The position numbers and the translations under genes were made by a program. Positions 32,624 to 45,943 of a DNA stretch of 64,000 bases are shown piece by piece (the stretch's first letter is position 1; each line of letters starts with the position of its first letter). The notes beneath the pieces are model-generated. The model was not told the origin of the DNA. It did no database searches and saw only the letters and a program-made list of their open reading frames with translations. Source of the stretch: Prevotella lacticifex (lineage in GTDB: Bacteria > Bacteroidota > Bacteroidia > Bacteroidales > Bacteroidaceae); contig NZ_BPTV01000001.1 of the NCBI RefSeq assembly GCF_019973375.1, positions 2,559,104 through 2,623,103 on the forward strand, written 5' to 3'.

Positions 32624-33556
32624 ATGCGAAACGATGCATCAAAGAATATTCTGAACCTCATCCAGCTCCTCCTCGACGGCAACGACTACGGGCTGGATGA
32701 GATTTGCGAGAAACTCAGTATCTCGCGACGAAATTTTTATTACCTTGCAGGATTCCTGCGCGAAAATGGATTTGACGTCTTCAAATCCGAGAACAAATCA
32801 TATCACATAGACCGACGGTCGCCGTGGATAGCCAAAATCGCCGAATCGATGCGCCTCACCGACGATGAACTGACCACCCTTCGCAGTCTGCTCATCATGG
32901 TGGGCAACGGCAACGGAGCGATAAACTCGCTGCGGCAGAAATTTGAAGCCGCCTACAACATCACGAAGGTGGACAGCGTTCCTGAGATGAGAAGGCAGAA
33001 CATGATTCTCCGTAAGCTCACTAATGCCATCCAGCATAAGTTCACCGTGAGACTCATCGACTACTCGTCGCCTCACAGCCACACCGTTAAGGACCGCATC
33101 GTCGAACCGTTCCTGATGATGAACAGCAACCGCGACGTACGCTGCTACGAGCTGACGACATCGATGAACAAGACGTTCAAGGTGGCGAGGATTGCCGATG
33201 TGGAGGTGCTCACCGACCACTGGGCTAACGAGGCCGAGCACCGGCAGATCTACACCGACATCTTCATGTTCAGCGGCGAGCAGCACTACACCGTCAGACT
33301 GCGCCTCGGACTGCTGGCCCACAACCTCTTCCTGGAGGAGTATCCGCAGGCAAGCCGGAACATAAAGCCCGACGGCGACGACCCGAGCCACTGGATTCTC
33401 GAGCTCGTCGTGTGCGATTATCGTGGTGTAGGACGCTTCGTCATCGGCCTGTACGACGACATTGAGGTCCTTGGCTGCGACTCGTTCAAAGCTTACATCA
33501 GGGAGAAGATAGAAAAGATGTATAATAAGAATAATCTTGACAAAACAAAAGAATAA
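32624..33556 (+). CDS. WYL-domain transcriptional regulator
   Basis: The 310-residue product starts MRNDASKNILNLIQLLLDGN. Residues 5-55 form a winged helix-turn-helix of the DeoR/YafY type (GLDEICEKLSISRRNFYYLAGFL is the recognition part). A WYL domain follows in the middle (VRLIDYSSPHSHTVKDRIVEPFLMM), then a C-terminal WCX-like extension (YTVRLRLGLLAHNLF, VIGLYDDIEVLG). WYL regulators often bind a ligand such as a nucleotide or single-stranded nucleic acid, and commonly control defence or metabolism; the target here is unknown. It has its own promoter but follows the DUF3737-PatB pair by 91 bases. A palindromic repeat (locus C) begins four bases after its stop. Confidence 0.85.
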   Translation: MRNDASKNILNLIQLLLDGNDYGLDEICEKLSISRRNFYYLAGFLRENGFDVFKSENKSYHIDRRSPWIAKIAESMRLTDDELTTLRSLLIMVGNGNGAINSLRQKFEAAYNITKVDSVPEMRRQNMILRKLTNAIQHKFTVRLIDYSSPHSHTVKDRIVEPFLMMNSNRDVRCYELTTSMNKTFKVARIADVEVLTDHWANEAEHRQIYTDIFMFSGEQHYTVRLRLGLLAHNLFLEEYPQASRNIKPDGDDPSHWILELVVCDYRGVGRFVIGLYDDIEVLGCDSFKAYIREKIEKMYNKNNLDKTKE

Positions 33557-33560
33557 AACT

Positions 33561-33664
33561 GTATCGGCCGTTTTGCGTTCTGAAACGGTCCGTTTTATAC
33601 TGCAAAACGGTCCGTTTTAGCTTGCGAAACGGCCTGTTTTGCAACGCAAAATGGCATATATTGC
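33561..33664. repeat. palindromic interspersed repeat, locus C
   Basis: Four units with cores AAACGGTCCGTTTTAT, AAACGGTCCGTTTTAG and AAACGGCCTGTTTTG lie between TATCGGCCGTTTTGCGTTC and TTTTGCAACGCAAAATGGC, then ATATATTGC. It starts four bases after the WYL gene stop, so it may also end that transcript. The rest of the spacer to 33828 is AT-rich with no gene. Confidence 0.8.
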
Positions 33665-33828
33665 AAAGTGACTGATTATCAGTGACTTACAGAAACAGAC
33701 AAGTAAGATTGACGATTCTGAATTATTTTTACATAAAACGCTTGTCAAACGATTGCAATCTTTACCTGTGATTTATTGATTTATCTCAATAAAGTTGGAT
33801 TTCGGGATTAATATTCAATAAAGATTCA

Positions 33829-33858
33829 TTGAAAACGGGCAATACGTTTGTAACTTTG
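33829..33858 (+). promoter_or_regulatory. promoter of the 40-residue gene
   Basis: TTG (33829-33831), 19 bases, TAACTTTG (33851-33858) fits the Bacteroidetes consensus. The leader to the ATG at 33919 would be about 55 bases. Confidence 0.75.
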
Positions 33859-33918
33859 CCACAGCAAAACACCATTGGTGGGATGCTTATTCAGGATAGA
33901 AAACAAAAAGAGAAAGTT

Positions 33919-34041
33919 ATGACGAACAAGAAACTTATCATTTACAACGTCGCAGAACAGAGCGATACCGATGCTCGCATTGCGCGCATGATGGCAAGCC
34001 GTCATGAGATTTCAGCATCGACAATGAAGAACGGAAAGTAA
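33919..34041 (+). CDS. small protein of 40 residues, unknown
   Basis: The product is MTNKKLIIYNVAEQS, then DTDARIARMMASRHEIS and a basic end MKNGK. It is too short for family assignment. It has a full promoter 60 bases upstream, a plausible leader (AAAAAGAGAAAGTT before the ATG) and a strong terminator starting 37 bases after its stop. It is therefore a complete, independently transcribed unit and more likely to be a real gene than most short ORFs. The sequence is charged and probably helical with no membrane span. A longer in-frame start at 33829 is rejected because it overlaps the promoter. Confidence 0.6.
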   Translation: MTNKKLIIYNVAEQSDTDARIARMMASRHEISASTMKNGK

Positions 34042-34077
34042 TTCGGATTCACTCAGTTGAAAAAAGAGAGAAAGCAT

Positions 34078-34113
34078 AAGGGTGCCCGACCACAGAGGTT
34101 GGGCACCCTTTTT
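34078..34113. terminator. bidirectional terminator between converging genes
   Basis: AAGGGTGCCCGACC pairs with GGTTGGGCACCCTTTTT around a short ACAGA loop, ending in T5 on the plus strand and A/T-rich on the minus strand. It separates the 40-residue gene from the lipoprotein gene. Confidence 0.9.
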
Positions 34114-34160
34114 CATTGCCGGATGTCGTGCGACTGCCGTATGACAGCCGATGCCACAGC

Positions 34161-34760
34161 TTACTTGCCCAATAACACGAATGGAACGGCACTCGTGAGC
34201 CATTCGGTCTGCGTTCCGTCGGCGAAGATTCCACCGGCTATAATCTGCAAGCGCAGTTTGTTCTGACTGTTAATCTGTCCGTAAGAGTAGGCCGTATTGA
34301 CGTAGAACGGCACCATAACCTTATGCGTAGCACCACCATAGGTGAGCTGCACCTGAGGGGTCACGGGATTGATGAGGAATGCCACCGGCGACACATTGGT
34401 GAAGCCGATGTAGCACTTCATGTCCTGCGGAGGCAGCTGGCTGAAGGCCTTGCTGACGGCGGTATCGCTGACGTACTTGCCAATAACGCTGATGGGGAAG
34501 TCCTTGATGGTCATGACGCTGTCGGAAGCGATAGTCCAACTGATGGCCACACTGTCGAGGCTGGTCTTTGATGTTGATGCGTCAACTTTGTTGTAGTAGA
34601 GATAGCCGCTGTGGGTACCGCGCACCTGATTGAACGCCGCAGCCCTCTCCTCAGGAGTTAAGGTTCGCACATTGTCGTCATCGTCGTTACACGAGGTGAA
34701 GGTGACACTCACGGCTGCAAGGCAGACCAACATCAATGAAATCAATTTCAGTTTCTTCAT
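34161..34760 (-). CDS. lipoprotein, DUF4840-like
   Basis: The 199-residue product starts MKKLKLISLMLVCLAAVSV, followed by TFTSCNDDDD, a lipobox with the lipidated cysteine at 24 and acidic residues after it, so it is exported and membrane-anchored, possibly at the surface. The mature part begins LTPEERAAAFNQVRGTHSG, which resembles DUF4840 proteins of Bacteroidales. It is mostly beta-strands (YGGATHKVMVPFYV, KLRLQIIAGGIF). The function is unknown. It is transcribed toward the 40-residue gene and shares its terminator. It faces away from the ECF sigma gene. Confidence 0.75.
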   Translation of the reverse strand: MKKLKLISLMLVCLAAVSVTFTSCNDDDDNVRTLTPEERAAAFNQVRGTHSGYLYYNKVDASTSKTSLDSVAISWTIASDSVMTIKDFPISVIGKYVSDTAVSKAFSQLPPQDMKCYIGFTNVSPVAFLINPVTPQVQLTYGGATHKVMVPFYVNTAYSYGQINSQNKLRLQIIAGGIFADGTQTEWLTSAVPFVLLGK

Positions 34761-34894
34761 AATTGCTTTTTGTTTATTTGTTTATTATTCTTTGACTCGA
34801 ATGTTTTCACCACATAAATGCAGTGAGAACGACGATATTGCCTGCATGGCGGGTTAAAGAACGTTAACGTCACCAAAAGCAGGCAATGTTCCCC

Positions 34895-34902
34895 TATCTT
34901 TG
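34895..34902 (+). promoter_or_regulatory. putative -7 box of the ECF sigma operon
   Basis: TATCTTTG precedes the sigma gene; the transcript would start near 34909. This leaves almost no leader before the GTG at 34914, so the ATG at 34923 is the better start. There is no good -33 box, and the gene could instead be autoregulated by its own sigma factor. Confidence 0.5.
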
Positions 34903-34922
34903 CATTTAAATAGGTGAAAACG

Positions 34923-35486
34923 ATGATAAGAATTCTGGGTGCAGACAAGGAGAAACAGCTGTTAGGGCTTTTCGACAGGGGCGATGCTTCTGCCATGGAC
35001 CGTCTGTATGCCGAATATGCCGACTATCTGGCCGGTGTCTGCTACCGCTATGTGGGCAACGACGACGATATGAAAGATGTGCTCCAGGAGGCTTTCATCA
35101 AGATTTTCACACGCATCGGCAGCTTCGAATACCGCGGTCGGGGGTCGCTGAAGGCATGGATGACGCGCATCGTCGTCAACGAGTCGCTGACGTTTCTGCG
35201 ACGGAACGCGGCGGCTGCCGAGACACCGATAAACGGCGATACCCCCGACACTGCCGACGACACGCCGGCAACGGAGGGCATCGACGCGGCTACGCTCATG
35301 GGTATGGTGGCGCGGCTGCCCGAAGGTTATCGCGTGGTGTTCAACCTCTTTGCCATCGAAGGCATGAGCCACAAGGAGATCGCTGACGAACTTGGCATCA
35401 CACCGAGCACATCGGCATCGCAGTTTTTCAAGGCAAAGAGGATGCTGGCAAGAATGATAAACGAGTATAGGAGGAAGAATGGATAA
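34923..35486 (+). CDS. ECF-type RNA polymerase sigma factor
   Basis: A 187-residue sigma-70 family factor of the extracytoplasmic-function group. Region 2 is near residues 25-90 (YLAGVCYRYVGNDDDMKDVL, then QEAFIKIFTRI), including the -10 recognition RGRGSLKAWMTRIVVNE. A low-complexity linker of about 30 residues is rich in Thr, Asp and Pro. Region 4 has LPEGYRVVFNLFAIEG, then SHKEIADELGITPSTSASQ. It should direct transcription of an envelope-related regulon. The downstream gene overlaps it by eight bases and encodes a membrane protein with anti-sigma features. The ATG at 34923 is preferred over GTG at 34914. Confidence 0.9.
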   Translation: MIRILGADKEKQLLGLFDRGDASAMDRLYAEYADYLAGVCYRYVGNDDDMKDVLQEAFIKIFTRIGSFEYRGRGSLKAWMTRIVVNESLTFLRRNAAAAETPINGDTPDTADDTPATEGIDAATLMGMVARLPEGYRVVFNLFAIEGMSHKEIADELGITPSTSASQFFKAKRMLARMINEYRRKNG

Positions 35487-36837
35487 GGAAACGAAATGGA
35501 CTGACGACCTCAGACGGAAGGCCGACGCCTACAGACGGAAGGCTCCGGAGGGTCTCCTCGGCGACATCAAGAGGGAGATGGCGCAAAGGGATGTCGTGGC
35601 CGGTGGCGACCACCGGAGGATGACGGTTGTCTGGACGCGTCGCATGGCCGTGGCAGCAGCCGTGGCGGCAATGATCGTGCTTGTCGTCAGGATGGTGTGG
35701 CCAGTCGGCGAAACGCCGTCAGTGGCCGTTACGGGGCACCAGTCTGAAAGCCAAGCGCACACTGCTGAGCGTAAAATGATGGCCGAAACGACCGAGGGCG
35801 GTTCCTCGGCAAACGGCAGGAGGACCATAGGCGGAGCCGTTGCAGCCGCGATGCAACGCATAGCCGGGGCTGTCGGCGGGAAAACAGAGGCAACCGTGGT
35901 TGCTGACGGCATGGTATCAGATGGAAAATTGATGGCTATGGCCAGCAAGAATGAGGATAATGATGACGACGGAGCGACGATAGAGCCTGACAATGAAGTT
36001 CTTGGCAGTGAGGCAGAGAGCGAAGCAACAGCGCAACGGCCTTCAACGCTTATGGCTCCGGCGGCAATAAAGGAAAGTAGGAGCAACAGAACAACAAATT
36101 GGTATGCTAAGAGCAGCGATGCCACCACGGCCGTTTCGGGTCGCCGGAACGGTATGGCGTTAGCGATGAATTATACCGGTATGGGCACGGCAAGCAGTGG
36201 TCAGGGCATTGTGGCAGCCAATGTGGCCTCCGACCCGGTGTGTTTCGGTCTGCAAGAAATTCCCAACGACGGTGCGCTGTCGAAGGCTGCAATGCCAGCA
36301 ACGACGACCGCGCATCATGATATGCCGGTGAAATTAGGTGTCAGTCTGCGATATGATATAGACAACCGCTGGAGCGTTATGACAGGAGTGAACTACAGCT
36401 ATCTCTCGTCGGCCATAACGGAGAAAGGATTGCCGAAGGAGTCGTTTTCGAAACAGAAACTCCACTACGTCAGCTTGCCCATAATGGTAAGCTACAGCGT
36501 GTGGCGCACGAAGAATTTCAACGTCTATATGGCTGCCGGCGGTGAGGCCGCAAAGTTGGTAAAGGGCAAGGCCGCCGTGGAGGAGGTATCCTACAGCTCA
36601 ACGACACCGACAAAACACGACCAGAGCATCACCGAGCACCGACTGCAATACTCCCTCAGCGGGCTGGCGGGAGTAGAGTACAATGCCACCGACAGGATGA
36701 GCGTATATGCCGAGCCGGGGTTCACGTATTTCTTCGACAATCATTCCCCGGTGGTGAATATCTATAAAGACAAGCCCGCTCAGTTCACCATCAATCTCGG
36801 GCTCCGCCTCGACCTTGGCTCTGCACGCCGCAAATAG
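35479..36837 (+). CDS. anti-sigma-like protein fused to an outer-membrane barrel domain
   Basis: The 452-residue product starts within the sigma gene (eight-base overlap), a classic sigma/anti-sigma layout. Residues 1-50 are charged and cytoplasmic (DLRRKADAYRRKAPEGLLGD). Residues 53-71 form one membrane span (MAVAAAVAAMIVLVVRMVW). About 180 residues of Ala/Ser/Thr/Glu-rich, probably disordered linker follow. The last 175 residues are antiparallel strands with alternating hydrophobic residues (KLGVSLRYDIDNRWSVMTGV, LHYVSLPIMVSYSVW, YSLSGLAGVEYNATDRMSVY), ending in the strand FTINLGLRLDLG, like small outer-membrane barrels. It could sense the outer membrane from the inner membrane. Function is inferred. 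Confidence 0.75.
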   Translation: MDKETKWTDDLRRKADAYRRKAPEGLLGDIKREMAQRDVVAGGDHRRMTVVWTRRMAVAAAVAAMIVLVVRMVWPVGETPSVAVTGHQSESQAHTAERKMMAETTEGGSSANGRRTIGGAVAAAMQRIAGAVGGKTEATVVADGMVSDGKLMAMASKNEDNDDDGATIEPDNEVLGSEAESEATAQRPSTLMAPAAIKESRSNRTTNWYAKSSDATTAVSGRRNGMALAMNYTGMGTASSGQGIVAANVASDPVCFGLQEIPNDGALSKAAMPATTTAHHDMPVKLGVSLRYDIDNRWSVMTGVNYSYLSSAITEKGLPKESFSKQKLHYVSLPIMVSYSVWRTKNFNVYMAAGGEAAKLVKGKAAVEEVSYSSTTPTKHDQSITEHRLQYSLSGLAGVEYNATDRMSVYAEPGFTYFFDNHSPVVNIYKDKPAQFTINLGLRLDLGSARRK

Positions 36838-36859
36838 CTAACCTATAAGGATTTATAGA

Positions 36860-36906
36860 TTTCTATAGATTCTATAGTTTCTATAGATTCTATAGTTTCT
36901 ATAGAC
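36860..36906. repeat. TTCTATAG tandem words
   Basis: Five copies of TTCTATAG separated by A/T bases with an alternating pattern (TTCTATAGAT, TCTATAGTT), nearly a 19-base period. It lies between the anti-sigma gene and the rpoC terminator. Each CTATAG word is palindromic, so the region can pair with itself. Confidence 0.65.
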
Positions 36907-36938
36907 TGCTGAGCATAATCTTCTTCGCCTACGGGCAC

Positions 36939-36971
36939 AAAAAAAGCCCCCAAAAATGGGAGGCTCTTTTT
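36939..36971. terminator. terminator of the rpoBC operon
   Basis: On the minus strand AGCCTCCC ATTTTT GGGGGCT is followed by a T run. It lies 15 bases beyond the rpoC stop. The plus-strand reading also ends in T5, so it may stop the anti-sigma transcript too. Confidence 0.85.
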
Positions 36972-36985
36972 ATATAAAGCATTGA

Positions 36986-41323
<4,338 letters not shown>

Positions 41324-41340
41324 ATTTTCTTTTTAAGTTT

Positions 41341-41473
41341 ATGAGTTTAAAAGTTTTTTAGTTTTGTAAGTTCTTAGTTTTATAAGTTCTCAAGCCTGCG
41401 CGTGCCACAAACGGGTGAAGGATGAGGTGGGTCAGACCCGAAAACTCAAAAACTAAAAGACTTAGAAACTCAT
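41341..41473. repeat. long imperfect inverted repeat between rpoB and rpoC
   Basis: The left arm (41341-41375) starts ATGAGTTTAAAAGTTTTTTA; the reverse complement of the right arm (41439-41473) starts ATGAGTTTCTAAGTCTTTTA. They agree at most positions over about 30 bases. The loop of about 60 bases is GC-rich. The right arm covers the rpoB stop codon. The hairpin would form in the rpoB-rpoC mRNA. Confidence 0.75.
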
Positions 41474-44400
41474 TCGAGCTTGATGCTCAGTCCGAGACCG
41501 CGGAGCTCATGGAGCAGCACGTTCAGCGACTCTGGAATTCCCGGTGTAGGCATTGGCTCGCCCTTGACGATAGCCTCGTATGCCTTGGAACGTCCCTGGA
41601 CATCGTCCGACTTGATGGTAAGCATTTCCTGAAGCACGTGAGCGGCACCAAAGCCCTCAAGTGCCCATACCTCCATCTCTCCGAAACGCTGGCCTCCGAA
41701 CTGTGCCTTACCGCCGAGCGGCTGCTGAGTGATAAGACTGTACGGGCCGATAGAGCGGGCGTGCATCTTGTCCTCGACCATGTGACCGAGCTTAAGGAAG
41801 TATGTTATACCCACTGTTGCCTGCTGGTCGAAACGCTCTCCGGTCTCACCATCGTACAGATAGGTTGAGCAGAGGTTTGGCAGTCCGGCCTTGTCGGTCC
41901 ACTCTTTCAGGTCGTCAAGTTTCGCACCATCGAAGATTGGAGTAGCGAACTTGACACCGAGGCGCTTACCAGCAGCACCAAGGATAGCTTCAAAGATCTG
42001 TCCCAGGTTCATACGCGATGGCACACCCATAGGGTTCAGTACCAGGTCGACAGGACGTCCGTCGGCGAGGAATGGCATATCCTCCATACGAACAATCTTC
42101 GAGACGATACCCTTGTTACCATGGCGTCCGGCGAGCTTATCACCAACCTGAATCTTACGCTTCTTAGCAATGTACACCTTAGCCATCTGAAGGATACCCG
42201 AAGGCAGCTCATCACCGATAGTGATGGCAAACTTCTTACGTTTGAGCTCGGCATCCATCTTCTTGTATTTGCGGATGTAGTTCATTATCAAGCGCTGGAT
42301 GAGGTTGTTGGTATGCTCATCGTCGGTCCAGCCGCTACTCTGAATGCCCTCATAGTCGAGGTTCTTGAGAGCTGCCACGGTGAACTTGGCACCCTTGGTG
42401 ATAATCTCTGCATCGGAATAGTCCTTGATGCCCTCAGAGGTCTTATCCTCTGTAAGCGTCATCAGACGGTCGACAAGCATATCCTTCAAGTCGTTTGCCT
42501 TTGCCTCATACTCCTCGTCAATCTTTGCAAGGGTAACCTTATCCTGCTTTTTGCTCTCACGGGTCTTGATAGCACGTGAGAAGAGTTTCTTGTCGATGAC
42601 GACACCGCTCAGCGAAGGATTGGCTTTCAAAGAAGAATCCTTAACATCGCCGGCCTTGTCACCGAAGATAGCACGGAGGAGTTTCTCCTCAGGCGAGGGA
42701 TCGCTCTCACCCTTAGGCGAAATCTTACCGATGAGAATATCGCCCGGCTCGACACGCGCACCGACACGGATGATACCGTTGTCGTCGAGGTCCTTAGTGG
42801 CTTCCTCACTGACATTAGGAATATCGGAAGTGAATTCCTCCACACCACGCTTTGTCTCACGAACGTCGAGTGAATACTCATCAACGTGGACAGAAGTGAG
42901 GACGTCCTCACGCACCATACGCTCCGAAATGACCACGGCATCCTCGTAGTTGTAACCCTTCCAAGGCATGTATGCCACAAGGAGGTTACGGCCGAGAGCC
43001 AGCTCGCCATTCTCAGTGGCATAACCCTCTGTAAGGATATCGCCCTTCTTCACGCGCTGTCCCTTGTTACAGATTGGGCGCAGGTCGACAACCATGTTCT
43101 GGTTTGTGCGGCGGAACTTAGGAATGCGGTATTCCTTTGTAGCAGGCTCGAAGCTTACAAACTCATCGTCCTCGCTGCGGTCGTAGAGGATACGTATTGT
43201 TGTTGCGTCAACATATTCTATTACACCGTCGCCCTCAGCAGTAATCTGTGTACGGCTGTCCTCACAGACCTGTTTCTCCAGTCCTGTTCCGACGATAGGT
43301 GCATCGTTGTGGAGCAAAGGCACTGCCTGACGCATCATGTTACATCCCATCAGGGCACGGTGACCGTCGTCATGCTCGAGGAACGGGATAAGTCCTGCCG
43401 ACACAGAGGCAATCTGCTGCGGCGAGACATCCATAAGGTCGACATCCTCTGGCGGCACTACAGGATAATCGGCATCCTGACGGCACTTGACAGTCTTACG
43501 GATGAACGTACCATCGTCGTTCAAAGGAGCATTACCCTGACCGATAATCTTCTCCTCTTCCTCCTCAGCGGTGAGGTAGATAACATCCTCATTCTTCATA
43601 TCGACCTTTGCGTTCTCCACCTTTCTATAGGGAGTAACGATAAATCCGAGGTCGTTGATCTTTGCATACATGCAGAGCGAAGAGATAAGTCCGATGTTCG
43701 GGCCCTCAGGCGACTCGATAGGACAAAGACGGCCGTAGTGAGTATAGTGTACGTCACGGACCTCGAATCCGGCACGCTCACGCGACAGACCGCCAGGACC
43801 GAGAGCCGAGAGACGGCGCTTATGAGTAACCTCAGCCAGCGGGTTTGTCTGGTCCATGAACTGGCTCAACGGGTTTGTGCCGAAGAAACTGTTGATAACG
43901 CTCGAGATAGTCTTAGCGTTAATAAGGTCAGTCGGCTGGAACACCTCATTGTCACGGACGTTCATGCGCTCACGGATGGTGCGGGCCATACGTGCCAAAC
44001 CTATCGAGAACTGATTGCTGAGTTGCTCGCCGACGGTACGCACGCGACGGTTCGACAGATGGTCGATATCGTCGACGGTAGCGTTAGAGTTAACGAGCTG
44101 GATGAGATACTTGATAATCTCTATGATGTCCTCTTTCGTCAGGACACGAGTGTCCATATCGATGTCGAGGCCCAATTTCTTGTTAATACGGTAGCGTCCG
44201 ACCTCTCCAAGGTCATAGCGCTTATCTGAGAAGAACAGATTCTGGAACACTTCCCTCGCGCTGGCATCATCGGCAGGGTCGGCATTGCGCAACTGACGGT
44301 AGATGTAGAGCACGGCCTCCTTCTCAGAGTGGCTCGGGTCCTTAGCAAGAGTGTTGAAGATAATTGCGTACTTGCTGGCAGCATCCTCATCCTTATGAAC

Positions 44401-45282
44401 GAGAATAGAAGTAGCACCGCTGTCGATAATATCATCAATATTCTCGGCTGTGATTTCTGTCTCGCGCTCGAAGACGACCTCATTACGCTCTATGGACACC
44501 ACCTCACCGGTATCCTCATCGACGAAGTCCTCATTCCACGACTTCATCACGTTACCGGCAAGCTTAGATCCAATAGCTTCTTTCAGGTTCTTCTTATTAA
44601 CCTTTATCTCCTTGCAGAGATCAAAGATCTGAAGAATATCCTTATCGCTCTCGAAGCCGATGGCACGGAGCAACGTGGTTACAGGCAACTTCTTCTTACG
44701 GTCGATGTAAGCATACATGACATTGTTGATGTCGGTAGCGAACTCAATCCACGAGCCTTTGAACGGTATGATACGTGCGCTGTAGAGCACAGTACCATTG
44801 GCATGAACACCCTGTCCGAAGAATACGCCCGGTGAACGGTGCAACTGCGAAACGACTACGCGCTCAGCACCATTGATAACGAAGGTACCGTTCTTTGTCA
44901 TATACGGAATAGTTCCAAGGAACACATCCTGTATGAACGTACCGAAGTCCTCATGATCTGGGTCGGTGCAGTAAAGTTTCATCTTTGCCTTCAAAGGAAC
45001 GCTGTAAGTCAGTCCCCTCTCGAGGCACTCGTCGATGGAGTAGCGCGGCGGATCGATATAGTAGTCGAGGAATTCAAGAACGAAGTTATTACGAGTATCG
45101 GTGATTGGGAAGTTCTCAGAGAACACCTTATACAAGCCATCGTTCTTTCTTTCCTCAGGCGGAGTGTCCAACTGCAGGAAATCGCGGAAAGACTTCAGCT
45201 GCACGTCGAGGAAATCCGGATAAGGATACGGATTCTTCACGCTGGCGAAGTTTACTCTTTCGTTATTTAAATTTGTTGCCAT
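41470..45282 (-). CDS. rpoB: RNA polymerase subunit beta
   Basis: The 1270-residue beta subunit forms the catalytic pincer of RNA polymerase with beta'. Family blocks are [13 protein letters not shown] near residue 140, [20 protein letters not shown] and [19 protein letters not shown] near 480-515, [14 protein letters not shown] near 530, and the C-terminal [14 protein letters not shown] and [19 protein letters not shown]. In the rifampicin region the residues equivalent to the common resistance sites (Asp in FMDQ, His in VTHKRR, Ser in RRLSALG) are wild type. The gene is preceded by a 186-base spacer with hairpins and followed by an inverted repeat. Confidence 0.98.
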   Translation of the reverse strand: MATNLNNERVNFASVKNPYPYPDFLDVQLKSFRDFLQLDTPPEERKNDGLYKVFSENFPITDTRNNFVLEFLDYYIDPPRYSIDECLERGLTYSVPLKAKMKLYCTDPDHEDFGTFIQDVFLGTIPYMTKNGTFVINGAERVVVSQLHRSPGVFFGQGVHANGTVLYSARIIPFKGSWIEFATDINNVMYAYIDRKKKLPVTTLLRAIGFESDKDILQIFDLCKEIKVNKKNLKEAIGSKLAGNVMKSWNEDFVDEDTGEVVSIERNEVVFERETEITAENIDDIIDSGATSILVHKDEDAASKYAIIFNTLAKDPSHSEKEAVLYIYRQLRNADPADDASAREVFQNLFFSDKRYDLGEVGRYRINKKLGLDIDMDTRVLTKEDIIEIIKYLIQLVNSNATVDDIDHLSNRRVRTVGEQLSNQFSIGLARMARTIRERMNVRDNEVFQPTDLINAKTISSVINSFFGTNPLSQFMDQTNPLAEVTHKRRLSALGPGGLSRERAGFEVRDVHYTHYGRLCPIESPEGPNIGLISSLCMYAKINDLGFIVTPYRKVENAKVDMKNEDVIYLTAEEEEEKIIGQGNAPLNDDGTFIRKTVKCRQDADYPVVPPEDVDLMDVSPQQIASVSAGLIPFLEHDDGHRALMGCNMMRQAVPLLHNDAPIVGTGLEKQVCEDSRTQITAEGDGVIEYVDATTIRILYDRSEDDEFVSFEPATKEYRIPKFRRTNQNMVVDLRPICNKGQRVKKGDILTEGYATENGELALGRNLLVAYMPWKGYNYEDAVVISERMVREDVLTSVHVDEYSLDVRETKRGVEEFTSDIPNVSEEATKDLDDNGIIRVGARVEPGDILIGKISPKGESDPSPEEKLLRAIFGDKAGDVKDSSLKANPSLSGVVIDKKLFSRAIKTRESKKQDKVTLAKIDEEYEAKANDLKDMLVDRLMTLTEDKTSEGIKDYSDAEIITKGAKFTVAALKNLDYEGIQSSGWTDDEHTNNLIQRLIMNYIRKYKKMDAELKRKKFAITIGDELPSGILQMAKVYIAKKRKIQVGDKLAGRHGNKGIVSKIVRMEDMPFLADGRPVDLVLNPMGVPSRMNLGQIFEAILGAAGKRLGVKFATPIFDGAKLDDLKEWTDKAGLPNLCSTYLYDGETGERFDQQATVGITYFLKLGHMVEDKMHARSIGPYSLITQQPLGGKAQFGGQRFGEMEVWALEGFGAAHVLQEMLTIKSDDVQGRSKAYEAIVKGEPMPTPGIPESLNVLLHELRGLGLSIKLE

Positions 45283-45360
45283 TAAAAAAAGTGTTACTAT
45301 TGGATAAAATCAGGGATTTTCAGCTAATGTCAATAGACAAGATGTCAAAAGACACTAAAA

Positions 45361-45453
45361 GGTCGGGACTCACCTACTTGGCAAATCCCAACCATTTTAT
45401 GTAGCATATACGATTTCTATGTGAAATCTTCAGCAATGGGTATCAAAATACCC
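45361..45453 (-). promoter_or_regulatory. hairpins between rplL and rpoB
   Basis: GGTCGGGACT (from 45361) pairs imperfectly with AATCCCAACC (to 45392), and GGGTAT with ATACCC at 45438-45453. In other bacteria this junction carries an attenuator or processing site that lowers rpoBC relative to rplJL. That role is inferred here. Confidence 0.4.
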
Positions 45454-45468
45454 CTTTGAAGAGTCAGA

Positions 45469-45846
45469 TTACTTCAGAGTAACCTTAGCGCCCTCAGCCT
45501 CGATGGTCTTCTTGAGGTTCTCAGCCTCTTCCTTAGCCATACCCTCCTTGATGATAGAAGGAGCCTTGTCGACGAGGTCCTTAGCCTCTTTCAGACCGAG
45601 ACCGCAAGCTTCCTTGACAGCCTTAACGACCTTCAGCTTAGCTGCGCCTACCTCTGTGAGCTCAACATCGAACTCAGTCTTCTCCTCAGCTGCTGGAGCA
45701 GCACCACCTGCTGCAGGACCTGCAACTGCGACGGCTGCAGCAGCCGGCTCGATTCCGTACTCGTCCTTCAGGACTGTTGCCAACTCATTAACTTCCTTAA
45801 CAGTAAGATTTACTAACTCTTCTGCAATAGCTTTTACGTCTGCCAT
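45469..45846 (-). CDS. rplL: 50S ribosomal protein L7/L12
   Basis: L7/L12 forms the ribosomal stalk that recruits translation factors. The 125-residue product has an N-terminal dimerisation helix ([20 protein letters not shown]), the flexible Ala/Gly/Pro hinge [20 protein letters not shown] and the C-terminal domain [20 protein letters not shown] then [15 protein letters not shown]. It ends AEGAKVTLK. It lies 97 bases after rplJ and 186 before rpoB. In bacteria several copies bind one L10, so it usually needs higher translation; no special signal is visible here. Confidence 0.98.
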   Translation of the reverse strand: MADVKAIAEELVNLTVKEVNELATVLKDEYGIEPAAAAVAVAGPAAGGAAPAAEEKTEFDVELTEVGAAKLKVVKAVKEACGLGLKEAKDLVDKAPSIIKEGMAKEEAENLKKTIEAEGAKVTLK

Positions 45847-45943
45847 TTTATTCTAAATTTTATTTATTCGTTTTTAATTAATGTTCTGTAACCTTATGAT
45901 TGCAGGACTGGCCTAAAATCGTAGGACCTTATCCTCCAACTAA

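Noticed and set aside
41422..44835. Long open frames opposite rpoB, up to 447 codons
   Set aside because: They run antisense through a strongly conserved gene and result from codon bias in GC-richer DNA; no family fits.
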